From an uncultured Colwellia sp. (GTDB lineage Bacteria; Pseudomonadota; Gammaproteobacteria; Enterobacterales; Alteromonadaceae), in the NCBI GenBank assembly GCA_913061475.1, contig CAJXUN010000005.1, forward strand, positions 62,001-126,000: a stretch of DNA of 64,000 nt, written 5' to 3'. Below the pieces are notes generated by a model. That model worked only from the letters and a program-made list of their open reading frames with translations. It did not search any database and was not told the DNA's origin. Positions 27,016 to 36,387 of the stretch are shown here, one piece after another (position 1 is the stretch's first letter; every line of letters begins with the position of its first letter). A program made the translations under genes and the position numbers.

Positions 27016-28053
27016 TTAATCATTAAAGCGCGAGGTTAGGGTGTTATCACCTAAACTGGCTAATATTTTTTGGAAGCTCGTTAAGCGCTCAGGGAATATT
27101 TTCCCTTCATCTTTTGCCGCTATTAATGCACAGCCGGGATCATTTTGGTGTTTACAGTCTCGAAATTTACATGACCCTAAATACTCGTCAAATTCGATAA
27201 AACCATTACTCACTTGTGCTGGCGATAGATGCCATAGACCGAATTCGCGAATGCCAGGCGAGTCAATAAGATCGCCACCTTGCTCAAAATGATACAAACG
27301 AGCAACGGTTGTTGTATGTTGACCAAGCCCAGAGTTCTCCGAAACTATTTTAGTCACTACGCCTAGTTCCGGCATTAAGGTGTTAGTGAGTGTTGACTTA
27401 CCAACGCCAGATTGACCGACAAATATGCTAGTGTGTTGGCTAAGCTGCAACTTTAATTCAGCAATGCCTTCACCCGTTTCGTTACTGACATAAGTGACTT
27501 GATAACCAATTTTTCGGTATATATTCAGTTGATTTTCGATTTCATCTCGATTGCTGTCATCGAGTAAATCGACTTTATTTAACAAAATGACCGGCGTAAT
27601 GCCCGTTTGCTCAGCAGCCACTAAATAGCGATCGATGATATCGGCATTAAAGGCCGGTAAAACCGATGAAACAATCAGTATTTGACTAATATTGGCAGCA
27701 ATAGGTTTTACACCATCATAAACATCAGGTCGGCTGAGTACCGAGTTACGTTCGTGTAAGGCTTCAATCACGCCAGAAATGCTATGTTGGGTTTCTTTGC
27801 CTTTGCGCCACAGCACTTTATCACCACAAACTAAAGACGTAATACTGCGACGTAAATTACAACGAAAAATTTCACCTTCAGCATCTTCGACGTCAGCGTG
27901 TTGGCCAAAACGACTAATGACAGTACCGGTTTCAGCGGCAGCAAGTTCATCATCTTGCCATTGTACTTTTTCAGTAGATTTACGTAGTTTTTTGCTTTGG
28001 TTAGCTTTGATCTGTCGCGCTTGACCTTTAGTTAGTTTTTTGGCTTTAGCCAC
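27016..28053 (-). CDS. rsgA: Small ribosomal subunit GTPase RsgA
   Basis: A 345-residue circularly permuted GTPase for late 30S maturation. Domains in order: basic N-terminal extension, OB fold, G domain with LLNKVDLL (G4) preceding GQSGVGKST (G1) and DSPGIREFGL (G3), then a zinc finger with CKFRDCKHQNDPGC. First gene of rsgA-psd, divergent from orn as in E. coli. Confidence 0.97.
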   Translation of the reverse strand: MAKAKKLTKGQARQIKANQSKKLRKSTEKVQWQDDELAAAETGTVISRFGQHADVEDAEGEIFRCNLRRSITSLVCGDKVLWRKGKETQHSISGVIEALHERNSVLSRPDVYDGVKPIAANISQILIVSSVLPAFNADIIDRYLVAAEQTGITPVILLNKVDLLDDSNRDEIENQLNIYRKIGYQVTYVSNETGEGIAELKLQLSQHTSIFVGQSGVGKSTLTNTLMPELGVVTKIVSENSGLGQHTTTVARLYHFEQGGDLIDSPGIREFGLWHLSPAQVSNGFIEFDEYLGSCKFRDCKHQNDPGCALIAAKDEGKIFPERLTSFQKILASLGDNTLTSRFND

Positions 28054-28263
28054 AAATTATTCTCATTTTATATCGACTCTATATTGCTTTGATAACTTGC
28101 TTATGCAAATTACAAATAAATTTAATCGTGCTGCATTCTAACGTATTATATACTTAAGCACGGCTTAAATGCATGCGTAATCGCGCCTTACTGACAACAG
28201 CTTACAAGATTTGTTTGCTTCAATAGGTTAGCATGATGAAGACTAATTGATATAGGAACGACA

Positions 28264-28809
28264 ATGAGCGCTAACGATAGCAATTTAATTTGGTTAGATT
28301 TAGAAATGACCGGCCTAGAGCCAAGTACGGATGTTATTTTAGAGATCGCCACGATCGTCACCGATAGCCAGTTGAATATTTTAGCGGAAGGACCGGTGTT
28401 TGCGATTCATCAAAGTGATGAAACACTAAATAATATGAGCCAATGGTGTATAGAACATCATGGACAATCGGGTTTAACACAAAGATGTCGCGAAAGTGTG
28501 ATCTCGTTAGGGCAAGCAAGTACTGAAAGCTTGGCATTTTTTCAGCAATACATTGCTAAAGGCAAGTCGCCGATGTGTGGTAATAGCATTGGGCAAGATA
28601 GACGCTTTATTAATAAGTACATGCCAGAGTTTGAAGATTATTTTCATTACCGTAATTTGGATGTAAGTACGGTGAAAGAGTTAGCGCGTCGCTGGAAACC
28701 AGAAGTTTTAGATAAAGTGGTAAAAACCGGCGCACATTTAGCGCTAGACGATATTCGTGAGTCTATCGCCGAGTTGAAAGTTTATCAGCAACATTTTTTT
28801 AAAATTTAG
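28264..28809 (+). CDS. orn: Oligoribonuclease
   Basis: A 181-residue DEDDh 3'-5' exoribonuclease degrading very short RNAs, including pGpG from c-di-GMP. Catalytic motifs are [21 protein letters not shown] and the [10 protein letters not shown] stretch with the catalytic His and last Asp. The gene is essential in E. coli. A terminator follows immediately. Confidence 0.97.
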   Translation: MSANDSNLIWLDLEMTGLEPSTDVILEIATIVTDSQLNILAEGPVFAIHQSDETLNNMSQWCIEHHGQSGLTQRCRESVISLGQASTESLAFFQQYIAKGKSPMCGNSIGQDRRFINKYMPEFEDYFHYRNLDVSTVKELARRWKPEVLDKVVKTGAHLALDDIRESIAELKVYQQHFFKI

Positions 28810-28837
28810 CTTTTATTGAGCAACAGATTAAATAAAT

Positions 28838-28861
28838 AAGACGCTGCGGCGTCTTTTTTTT
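28838..28861 (+). terminator. Rho-independent terminator of orn
   Basis: Stem AAGACGC / GCGTCTT with a TGCG loop followed by eight T residues, about 30 bases after the orn stop. Confidence 0.9.
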
Positions 28862-28938
28862 ACAAAAAAACTTGCAGGTCTGACCAGCTTGAATGACAAT
28901 CAAGAGATAACTATATTGAACGTTCATCAAGGGTATTT

Positions 28939-29427
28939 ATGGCCAATCGTTTTAGTCGGATTGTTAATAACATTAAAAAGTTACCAAAAGGCACACATTC
29001 GTTTTTCTTAACGAAATTATTTTGCTCACAAGTGAAGTATGCCAGTACGTCTAAGGTTATTCTCGTTGATGTTAAGCAGACAGAAGTTAAGTTGCTGATG
29101 AAAAATAGCAAAAGAGTACAAAACCATATTGGCGGCGTTCATGCTATTGCCGCTGCATTATTGGCGGAATCAGCTACCGGTATTGTCTTTGGGATGAATT
29201 TACCAGATAGCGGTTTGCCGTTATTAAAGTCAATGACGATTAACTATCAGCGCCGTATGCAAGGCGATTTAACCGCTGTTGCAACTATCTCGGCTGAGCA
29301 GATTGCATTACTGACGCAAGAAAAAGGTAATATGGAGATTGCTGTTGTGATCACAGATGAATCAGGAGAGCAGCCAATCGAATGCTTAATGACATGGGCG
29401 TGGATAACAAAAAAATCGAAAAAATAA
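28939..29427 (+). CDS. Hotdog-fold thioesterase-like protein (DUF4442/YiiD C-terminal type)
   Basis: A 162-residue protein resembling the DUF4442 / YiiD C-terminal hotdog thioesterases: a central helix with NHIGGVHAIAAALLAES (helix after a His-Gly-Gly-like turn) followed by the strand INYQRRMQGDLTAVATIS. Such proteins hydrolyse acyl-CoA or acyl-ACP thioesters; the substrate is unknown. A plain single gene between orn and the large membrane protein. Family assignment is from fold-level resemblance. Confidence 0.75.
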   Translation: MANRFSRIVNNIKKLPKGTHSFFLTKLFCSQVKYASTSKVILVDVKQTEVKLLMKNSKRVQNHIGGVHAIAAALLAESATGIVFGMNLPDSGLPLLKSMTINYQRRMQGDLTAVATISAEQIALLTQEKGNMEIAVVITDESGEQPIECLMTWAWITKKSKK

Positions 29428-29701
29428 TCCTTGTTTGAAATCACAGACACTAATAATTTGCTCTTTAAGCATTGTTTTAAGCGCTTGAATAAAAATTATT
29501 GATAACAATAGTCAGAATTGGTCATATACGTAGTGCAAACCGTAAATGAGCATTTCAGCTGATTAATCGTTGCTAATTGATGTTAAATCCATACACTGTT
29601 AGTAGGTAAGTCTCACCCGTATGTTGAAATATACTGATAGGCTTGATTTGCTTTATAACTACTTCATTATGTATTTGACTCGTTAGGATATTACTTCGTA
29701 C

Positions 29702-32700
29702 ATGGATTCAACACTGCCGCTATATCGACAGCTCGCAAGTCGATTTTTCATCTTAGCCTTGAGCTTTTTTTTACTTTGTTTTATGAGTTTTTCGCTGTAT
29801 TTTCAACATGAAGAAGATATTGCTGCGCTGAAATATCAACAATTACCTGCGATAGAAAAGTATGCTCAACGACAATTACTTTTGATTAAAAACGATCGTT
29901 TACTAAGTGAAATTATTAGTAGCAAGTATGCCGGGCAATTTAGTGATTATCATCAAGTACTTAATGAAAACTTACAAAGCATTTCAGGGTTAAGTCGCAA
30001 TAACAGACGCTTGTTAGAACAATTAGCACAGCGCTTGCAAATGCAAACTGAAAATATCATGCGTTTGAGCGAAAGTGACCGCCGAAATATTCAACTCAAA
30101 GATAATGTCATTATCCAATTGACCATAGTGGCAGATAGTTTATCGGATTTAATCACCAGACAAACGAATCAACAAAAAGATTTATATCGTCAACTCACTC
30201 AAGACAATTTAACTGACCGAGTTACTGCGACTCGCGCTAAGGCGTTAAGTAATTTAGTCAATAACATTAATCGCAATCGTGAATTATACCAAGCTCTCAT
30301 TGACACCTTAGTGATGTTTAATCAGCTTGATTTACAATATGACTTAATAAATTTTGACTATATACAACAGAAAATCCACCAAGAGATAAATCATTGGCTA
30401 GCCGAAGGCGCCAATATGGCGGACAACAATATTGAAGAGAATGGGCTATTTGAACAAGTTAGTGTGTTAAACGCTTTACTTTTTAGTGAGCAAAATACCT
30501 TCGCGAAATGGCGCGGTCAACTTCGTAGAGTCAATGATTTTCAAGCTGAACTCATCAATCAAAAAACTGAACTGTTACCCTTGCTTGATAAGAAACTTGT
30601 CATTCGGCCATTGCAGTCTTCGGCAGTTGAACAGCAGATCATCCACTGGTTAGCTAAAGCCAATATTTCATTACAAGCTAAAGACACCCTCTGGTTTATT
30701 TTGGTTTTCTTTGTGCTACTGGTTATTGTTTTTATCAGTGTGTTGGTTAGTATTCAGCGAAAAATAAAGTCCTTTGGTGTCCAAAGTGCAGCAGTAATTG
30801 AAGAGCTAGTGACACAAGGTGAAATTGCTTCAGTGGTGCCCGGTCTTGAAATAACGACCATAATTAATAGTATCAATCAGCTGGCTCGACCTGAGCACAG
30901 TGAAGCTGACTTTAAAGCGCAGCAACAGCATTATCAAATACATGCTAAAGCTATGTCGCGCCATAGTGGTTTTGTTTTTTGGCAAATGCCAGTGGCGTCG
31001 ATACAAAAGCAACAACTGCAGCGCTTATTGGGTGGCGATAGCCATAATCAACATTGGCGTCATTGTTTTAATCGAAGCGATGTACATGCAATTTTATCAC
31101 TCGCACGCAAAGCTAAAAAGCAGAGTAGTGTAGAAAAAATTTCTTTAATAACTCATCAACAAAAGGCTGTTGCTCTTACGGTTGAGTATATTGATGGTGT
31201 TTGGTGCGGCAGCCTATCAAGTGCTGAAGAATATCGGGCACTAAACGATGAAAATATACAGTTGCAGCAACAGCTTAAGCAGCAAAGTCAAGCAGATAAA
31301 TTGGCTGTTATTACTCATAGTGAAAGCACTATTGCTTTAGCCAGCGCTGCTATGCAGCAGCGACAATTGCTGTCGTTAGCGGCGGGCGATGAAGATGTGG
31401 CATATCAACATATACGACAGCTGTTCTGTTGGGGGGAGCAACAAAAAATTAGCGCGCAATTACGCCGAGATGATTTTATTTTATCCTTATCAACGGTAAA
31501 TTTTGCCAATGAAATGCATACAGCATTGCTTAATATCAGCCTAGAACAAGCGCCGAACAATAATTTTATTTATCTTAATCTTGCAAACAATTTAACGGCC
31601 TTTGTGACACTGGAAAGTGAGCTGTTTCAAGCTATGATTACAACCACATGTCAAAGGATGTTGGCTGCGCAGCGTAATGTGGAACTTAGCATAGATGTTC
31701 AGGTTATTGATGTTAATAGTGCTCAGCAAATTGTCCGTATCAGTTTTAAACTTAGTAACCCAGTATCGAGCAAAAAATTATCTCAAACCATTAATCGATT
31801 AGTGATTGATGATGAAAACAGCACGGTTTGTGATAGCACTAGTCATCAATTTTTACGAGATTTACAGTTAGTTTTTAATGTCAGTAACAAAGAAGCTCAG
31901 CAATTAGATAAAGCGGGTAAATTCTCTTTTGACTTGCCGTTAACTATTGCTGAAGACAGTGATAAATCGAGTAAAGAAAACCCGGTTAAATTAGCGAAAT
32001 GTTGTATTTTAGTGATTGCAACAAACAAGGCTAGTCGTCAACGAATTTGCCAACAGTTTAGTAATAGCAAAGTGACAGTTGAAACAATGCAAGACTTGTC
32101 ATTATTCCAACGACAAATAAGTATTAAACACCTGACGAAAAACCGCTTAGATGTCGTTGTTTTGTCACCAGAAGTATATTTTTCAGATTATGATTTGATC
32201 AGCCAGCACCTGGCTAGTTTACCTGCTAAGCTCCAGCCTAAAATATTAGTTATTCAACCGTTTTACAGTGCTGGATTATCAAGAAAAGGATTATTCTCTG
32301 CAAATAATTTTCCTTGGTTTACTAGTGCGTTAGTTGAAAACTTGGCTGTACTTAAAAATAAAACACATAAAACCAATATATTAGTCGAACCGGAAGTTTT
32401 TTTACCGTATAAGTTTTTGCCTACTCAGGTTGAAGTTTTACTCGCTGTCGAAATGGTAAGTAAATACCAAAGCTTAATCCAAGTATTGCAGTGGCTTGGA
32501 CTGAAAGTTACGGTGGTTTCCCAACAAGAACGCCTTGAAAGCTTGTGGCAATCAGCGCGTTACACCGTGGTAATTACAGAGTTTTTGCCGTTTAAGGCCA
32601 AGTTAAAAACAGCGATAAACTGTCTGCGTGGTGTTTTTTCTCTGAACGAAGATAACACCAAACAAGACTTTTTTAGTCAATTAGAGTTACCAAAAGCATG

Positions 32701-33316
32701 GCATAATGGCCGTTTAGCGTCGGCGCTGGACATCGAACAGCTAACGCAACAACTATTGCCTTGGTTAAAGGTAGATAAGAGCATTTGCGAGAACAAAGTC
32801 GAGCCAGTTTCAAAGTCGCAGTGCGGTAAGGCAAGTGAGCATGAAACTGCTAAAGTAAGCTCTGTGTCTGATGATGCAGACTTTGCTGCTGGCATGGAGA
32901 TAATCGATATTGAGCAATCGCTAGATTTTACGCTAAACCTTGCGCAAACCAATGATTCGGCAGTTGAGGCTTTTGATCTGGTTAATTATGCCAGTAATCA
33001 AGGTTCTGCTGAGTTAGCAGCCTTTATGTTAGACGAATATATGACGGATATCATTGCCAGCACGCGCGCATTGGATGACGCGTTGCAACAACAAGACTAT
33101 CATTTGGCTATACAATTGCTAAAGTCATTGATAGCAACGGTAAGCGTTATTTCTGCTGCACCTTTCTTAGCGGCATGCCGACAATTAAGTCAGCTGTTAA
33201 GCGAGCAAGATGCCAATGGCGCTTTTTCGATAGCGCAAAAAGAACAATTGCAACAACAGCTAAATCATCTCAAACTATGTCTAGAGCAGTTAACTGATTT
33301 TGCAGAATCGATATGA
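29702..33316 (+). CDS. BarA-like hybrid kinase with all phosphotransfer sites degenerate
   Basis: A 1204-residue inner-membrane protein. Helix 1 is at about 12-33, a helical periplasmic sensor covers 35-325, helix 2 is 330-350. A coiled coil and a HATPase-like region (about 595-750) follow; the N box and G boxes are absent and no H box precedes it. Two receiver-like domains follow (about 765-885 and 893-1010) in which the acceptor aspartate positions appear to be Ser822 and Thr959 and the acidic pocket is lost. The Hpt-like C-terminus (about 1110-1204) has Gln1138 where the phosphohistidine belongs (QLLKS instead of HxLKG). It therefore looks like a hybrid kinase that kept its shape and lost its chemistry, probably working as a scaffold or sensor. 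The DUF1289 gene overlaps its end by 4 bases. Confidence 0.75.
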   Translation: MDSTLPLYRQLASRFFILALSFFLLCFMSFSLYFQHEEDIAALKYQQLPAIEKYAQRQLLLIKNDRLLSEIISSKYAGQFSDYHQVLNENLQSISGLSRNNRRLLEQLAQRLQMQTENIMRLSESDRRNIQLKDNVIIQLTIVADSLSDLITRQTNQQKDLYRQLTQDNLTDRVTATRAKALSNLVNNINRNRELYQALIDTLVMFNQLDLQYDLINFDYIQQKIHQEINHWLAEGANMADNNIEENGLFEQVSVLNALLFSEQNTFAKWRGQLRRVNDFQAELINQKTELLPLLDKKLVIRPLQSSAVEQQIIHWLAKANISLQAKDTLWFILVFFVLLVIVFISVLVSIQRKIKSFGVQSAAVIEELVTQGEIASVVPGLEITTIINSINQLARPEHSEADFKAQQQHYQIHAKAMSRHSGFVFWQMPVASIQKQQLQRLLGGDSHNQHWRHCFNRSDVHAILSLARKAKKQSSVEKISLITHQQKAVALTVEYIDGVWCGSLSSAEEYRALNDENIQLQQQLKQQSQADKLAVITHSESTIALASAAMQQRQLLSLAAGDEDVAYQHIRQLFCWGEQQKISAQLRRDDFILSLSTVNFANEMHTALLNISLEQAPNNNFIYLNLANNLTAFVTLESELFQAMITTTCQRMLAAQRNVELSIDVQVIDVNSAQQIVRISFKLSNPVSSKKLSQTINRLVIDDENSTVCDSTSHQFLRDLQLVFNVSNKEAQQLDKAGKFSFDLPLTIAEDSDKSSKENPVKLAKCCILVIATNKASRQRICQQFSNSKVTVETMQDLSLFQRQISIKHLTKNRLDVVVLSPEVYFSDYDLISQHLASLPAKLQPKILVIQPFYSAGLSRKGLFSANNFPWFTSALVENLAVLKNKTHKTNILVEPEVFLPYKFLPTQVEVLLAVEMVSKYQSLIQVLQWLGLKVTVVSQQERLESLWQSARYTVVITEFLPFKAKLKTAINCLRGVFSLNEDNTKQDFFSQLELPKAWHNGRLASALDIEQLTQQLLPWLKVDKSICENKVEPVSKSQCGKASEHETAKVSSVSDDADFAAGMEIIDIEQSLDFTLNLAQTNDSAVEAFDLVNYASNQGSAELAAFMLDEYMTDIIASTRALDDALQQQDYHLAIQLLKSLIATVSVISAAPFLAACRQLSQLLSEQDANGAFSIAQKEQLQQQLNHLKLCLEQLTDFAESI

Positions 33317-33519
33317 GTGTTAAATACCAGCAACCAATAAGCAATGTGGAAGATATTGCCAGCCCTTGTGTGCGTAATTGTTGCTTAAATGAAGTCGACA
33401 TTTGCCTAGGCTGTTTTCGTCATATAGATGAAATTATGGCATGGCGACAACTTGACGATACTGGGAAGCGGGCAGTACTTGCCCAATGCCAGGAACGTAA
33501 GCAACAGCTAGGGATATAG
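33313..33519 (+). CDS. DUF1289 small cysteine-motif protein
   Basis: A 68-residue protein with the DUF1289 pattern: SPCVRNCCLNEVDICLGCFR and a following WRQLDD. Four to five cysteines suggest metal or Fe-S binding. Its ATG overlaps the stop of the preceding pseudo-kinase gene (ATGA), so the two are translationally coupled. Function of the family is unknown. Confidence 0.88.
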   Translation: MSVKYQQPISNVEDIASPCVRNCCLNEVDICLGCFRHIDEIMAWRQLDDTGKRAVLAQCQERKQQLGI

Positions 33520-33550
33520 CGAACTAGGGCCACAGTCGGTAGGGTAAATA

Positions 33551-35191
33551 ATGGAAGATGTTGACAAAAATACCTTAGCACAACTAGACGAACTCAATGT
33601 CTTGATTATTGATGATAATCTTTTAGTGCATAGCGTTTTAAAGGAAAGCCTGTTTGCGCTTGGTATTAAGCAAATACGTTGCGCACAAAACTCCTACTAC
33701 GGACTTAGGTTATGCGATGAAATGCACTTTCATATCATTATTTGTGCATTTAACGTTAAAAGTGATAAAGATGGTTTTCATCTTTTAGAAGAACTTAAAT
33801 TTAAAGGCCATGTCACTAAAACCACGGTATTAATTTTTCTAAGCACAGAAACAAATGAGTCATTAGTTAACTCCATTATTGAGTTGCAACCTGATGATTT
33901 TTGGACAAAACCCCTAGCAATAAATAAAGTTAGAACTCGTTTTGTCGCGACATTAAAGGCCAAGCAAGTGCTGTTTAATATTAATAGTGCAATCGATAAA
34001 AAAGCCTATGCTAAAGCTATTTATTTCGCTGACCGACATCTTCAAAATGAGAAACTCGCACACTACTACCCAAATATTAACCGTATTAAAGGTGAGTCAT
34101 ACCTCGCCTTGCTTGAATTTGAAGAGGCAGAACGTTTTTATCAGCAATTGTTAAAAACATACCAATATTCTTGGGTTTATTTAGGCTATGCAAAAGCCTT
34201 GTTAAAACAAGGTCGTTTAGATGAAATTAGCGATATGTTAAAAACCTTAATTGGAAAGCCCGAAACGCGTTTTGGTGCTCACGACATGATGGCTCAGTAC
34301 TTCATTGAGCAAGAACAATACTTGCAAGCTTATGAAGAAATCAAAAAAGCGATGGCGCTGTCGCCAAGAAATATTGAACGTAATAAAAAGTCATGGGATT
34401 TAGCCCGGTTAAATCATGATCATAAAGGGCAATATTTTGCGACGCGAAATATTGCCCAACAAGCAAAAAATTCTATCCATGATTCCCCTGAACTTATACT
34501 CAATGTTATTAGAGCAGGCATTGATTTAGTTTGCGCAACGCCAGATGAAAGTGCTAACGCGATATTGCAACAGACCGATCGTTATATTAGTCAATTAGAG
34601 CGTGATCGTGACGATGCTAACTTTTTTAAACAGCAATTGTTGGTGGTAAAAGCTCGATTACACAATGTTCGCAACGAACGTGATAAAGCAACCAGGTTGG
34701 TTGAAAATCATATGTCACTTAAGCCAAGCACGGTCGTAGAAGATAATTTAGATCGCGTTAAAGTTTTACATGAGTTAGGCATGCGCGAAGATGCCCTTCA
34801 ATTGCTTGAAGCCATTAAAAACCAAATAGCCGGTGATTCGCTGAATAGCGAAGTTGTCAGGCGTTATATTGCACAAGAAAGCCAACAGCGAGAAGAAATA
34901 CATTTTACTGCTAAAGAGCTCAACACTATGGCTGTTGAGCATTTTCAGAAAAATCGATTATTACCAGCGCTTGACGCTATTGAACAGGCATTAAAACTGA
35001 GTCCCGATAATATAAAGTTATTGTTTAGCCAGTTAAAGATTTTGATAAAAATTAAGCAAGAAAACCAGGAAACTCAAGCCAATATGACGTTGGCTAATGA
35101 AATCATTGGTCAGCTTGGTCAGCTTGAACTTGAAAGCAAAAATTCAACAGCTTTTGAAGAGTTAGCGCTAAAATGGCAACAGGTAAATTAG
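33551..35191 (+). CDS. TPR response regulator with atypical receiver
   Basis: A 546-residue cytoplasmic protein: receiver-like domain (about 14-125) and a TPR-rich remainder (about 140-540) ending with an ALKLSPDN-type repeat. The receiver keeps the acidic pair Asp21-Asp22, Ser98/Thr99 and Lys120, but the acceptor position reads CAFN (residues 65-68), so the aspartate is missing. TPR domains indicate output by protein contact rather than DNA binding. It lies 31 bases after the DUF1289 gene and likely belongs to the same transcript as the degenerate kinase. Related receiver-TPR proteins occur in Vibrio and Shewanella; no specific function can be assigned. Confidence 0.85.
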   Translation: MEDVDKNTLAQLDELNVLIIDDNLLVHSVLKESLFALGIKQIRCAQNSYYGLRLCDEMHFHIIICAFNVKSDKDGFHLLEELKFKGHVTKTTVLIFLSTETNESLVNSIIELQPDDFWTKPLAINKVRTRFVATLKAKQVLFNINSAIDKKAYAKAIYFADRHLQNEKLAHYYPNINRIKGESYLALLEFEEAERFYQQLLKTYQYSWVYLGYAKALLKQGRLDEISDMLKTLIGKPETRFGAHDMMAQYFIEQEQYLQAYEEIKKAMALSPRNIERNKKSWDLARLNHDHKGQYFATRNIAQQAKNSIHDSPELILNVIRAGIDLVCATPDESANAILQQTDRYISQLERDRDDANFFKQQLLVVKARLHNVRNERDKATRLVENHMSLKPSTVVEDNLDRVKVLHELGMREDALQLLEAIKNQIAGDSLNSEVVRRYIAQESQQREEIHFTAKELNTMAVEHFQKNRLLPALDAIEQALKLSPDNIKLLFSQLKILIKIKQENQETQANMTLANEIIGQLGQLELESKNSTAFEELALKWQQVN

Positions 35192-35224
35192 CCAGTTAAG
35201 GTGCAACGCTTAGCTAGCGCTTTA

Positions 35225-36370
35225 CTATGCATCACGCGGCATCCCTTTTTCAACAGAGCGAATTAAGCGCGCGGTTAAACGTAAATTTTTATCTGTATTC
35301 AATGCTTGTTGTTTTAATGTTTGCTGAGCTAATGCCCATTCAATATGTTCGGCAACCATAGGCTCTGCTTTCGTTAGCTTTTGGGTTAACGCCTCGACAT
35401 TATGTTTGGAAAAATCAGCATTGCCGAGTGCCACGGCAATATTACGTTGCCAACATTGGAAGCCAATTCGGCGAATAGGCGAGCCTTCGGTTTTATTTAA
35501 AAATTTAGCTTCATCCCAAGAAAATAAAGTCAGCAAAGCAATATTATCTAAGTTTTGTCTAGGTTTAAAATCATCTTCGCTACCAAGAGTTGCAAATTTA
35601 TTCCATGGACAAATCAGTTGGCAGTCATCACAGCCATAAATTCTATTGCCAATTAATGGCCGAAATTCTAACGGGATGGCATCACGCAGTTCTATTGTTA
35701 GGTACGAAATACAACGTCTAGCGTCAACAACGTAAGGTTCTACAATTGCCTGTGTTGGACAAATTTTTATACAAGCAACGCAAGTACCGCAATCGTTTTC
35801 TGGTTTAGTATCAGGTATTAAAGGTAAATCAACGAGTAGTTCTCCGAGAAAAAACCATGAGCCAGCTTGTTTGTTAATCAGCAAGGAGTGTTTACCTACC
35901 CAACCTAAGCCTGCTTTTTCTGCGAGCGGTCTTTCAAGTATTGGCGCGGAATCCACAAAAGGGCGATAATTAAAGTGTTCACAATGTGCTTTAATATTCT
36001 CACCCAGTTGTTTCAGGCGTTTACGCATTAATTTGTGATAATCTCGGCCTAAGGCATAGCGACTGATATAGGCATGATCTTTATTTTTTAAAATTGTGGC
36101 AAATTTTGCATCGGTAGGTAAGTAGTCCATACGAACACTAATAACATTAAGTGTACCTGCTACTAACTCTCGTGCTCGTGCTCGCATTAAACCATGGCGC
36201 GCCATATAATCCATGTTGCCGTGATAATCATTCTCTAACCAATGAGTTAGTGCTGCTTCGTGCTCGGACAGATCAATATCGCTGATACCGACTTGTGAAA
36301 AACCAAGTTCTAGACCCCAAAGCTTGATTTGTTTGGTTAATTCTTGATAGTTAATAGTGGCTTTAGTCAT
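35225..36370 (-). CDS. queG: Epoxyqueuosine reductase
   Basis: A 381-residue cobalamin and [4Fe-4S] enzyme performing the last step of queuosine tRNA modification. Both ferredoxin-type cluster motifs are present: CGTCVACIKICP and CDDCQLICPW; the N-terminal domain has DYHGNMDYMARH and the SWFFLGELL stretch. The ATG at 36370 is chosen since it gives the usual family length; an upstream in-frame ATG at 36427 would add 19 residues reaching into nnr. Divergent from nnr with only 17 bases between starts. Confidence 0.96.
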   Translation of the reverse strand: MTKATINYQELTKQIKLWGLELGFSQVGISDIDLSEHEAALTHWLENDYHGNMDYMARHGLMRARARELVAGTLNVISVRMDYLPTDAKFATILKNKDHAYISRYALGRDYHKLMRKRLKQLGENIKAHCEHFNYRPFVDSAPILERPLAEKAGLGWVGKHSLLINKQAGSWFFLGELLVDLPLIPDTKPENDCGTCVACIKICPTQAIVEPYVVDARRCISYLTIELRDAIPLEFRPLIGNRIYGCDDCQLICPWNKFATLGSEDDFKPRQNLDNIALLTLFSWDEAKFLNKTEGSPIRRIGFQCWQRNIAVALGNADFSKHNVEALTQKLTKAEPMVAEHIEWALAQQTLKQQALNTDKNLRLTARLIRSVEKGMPRDA

Positions 36371-36387
36371 GGCTGCTGAATATTTAA

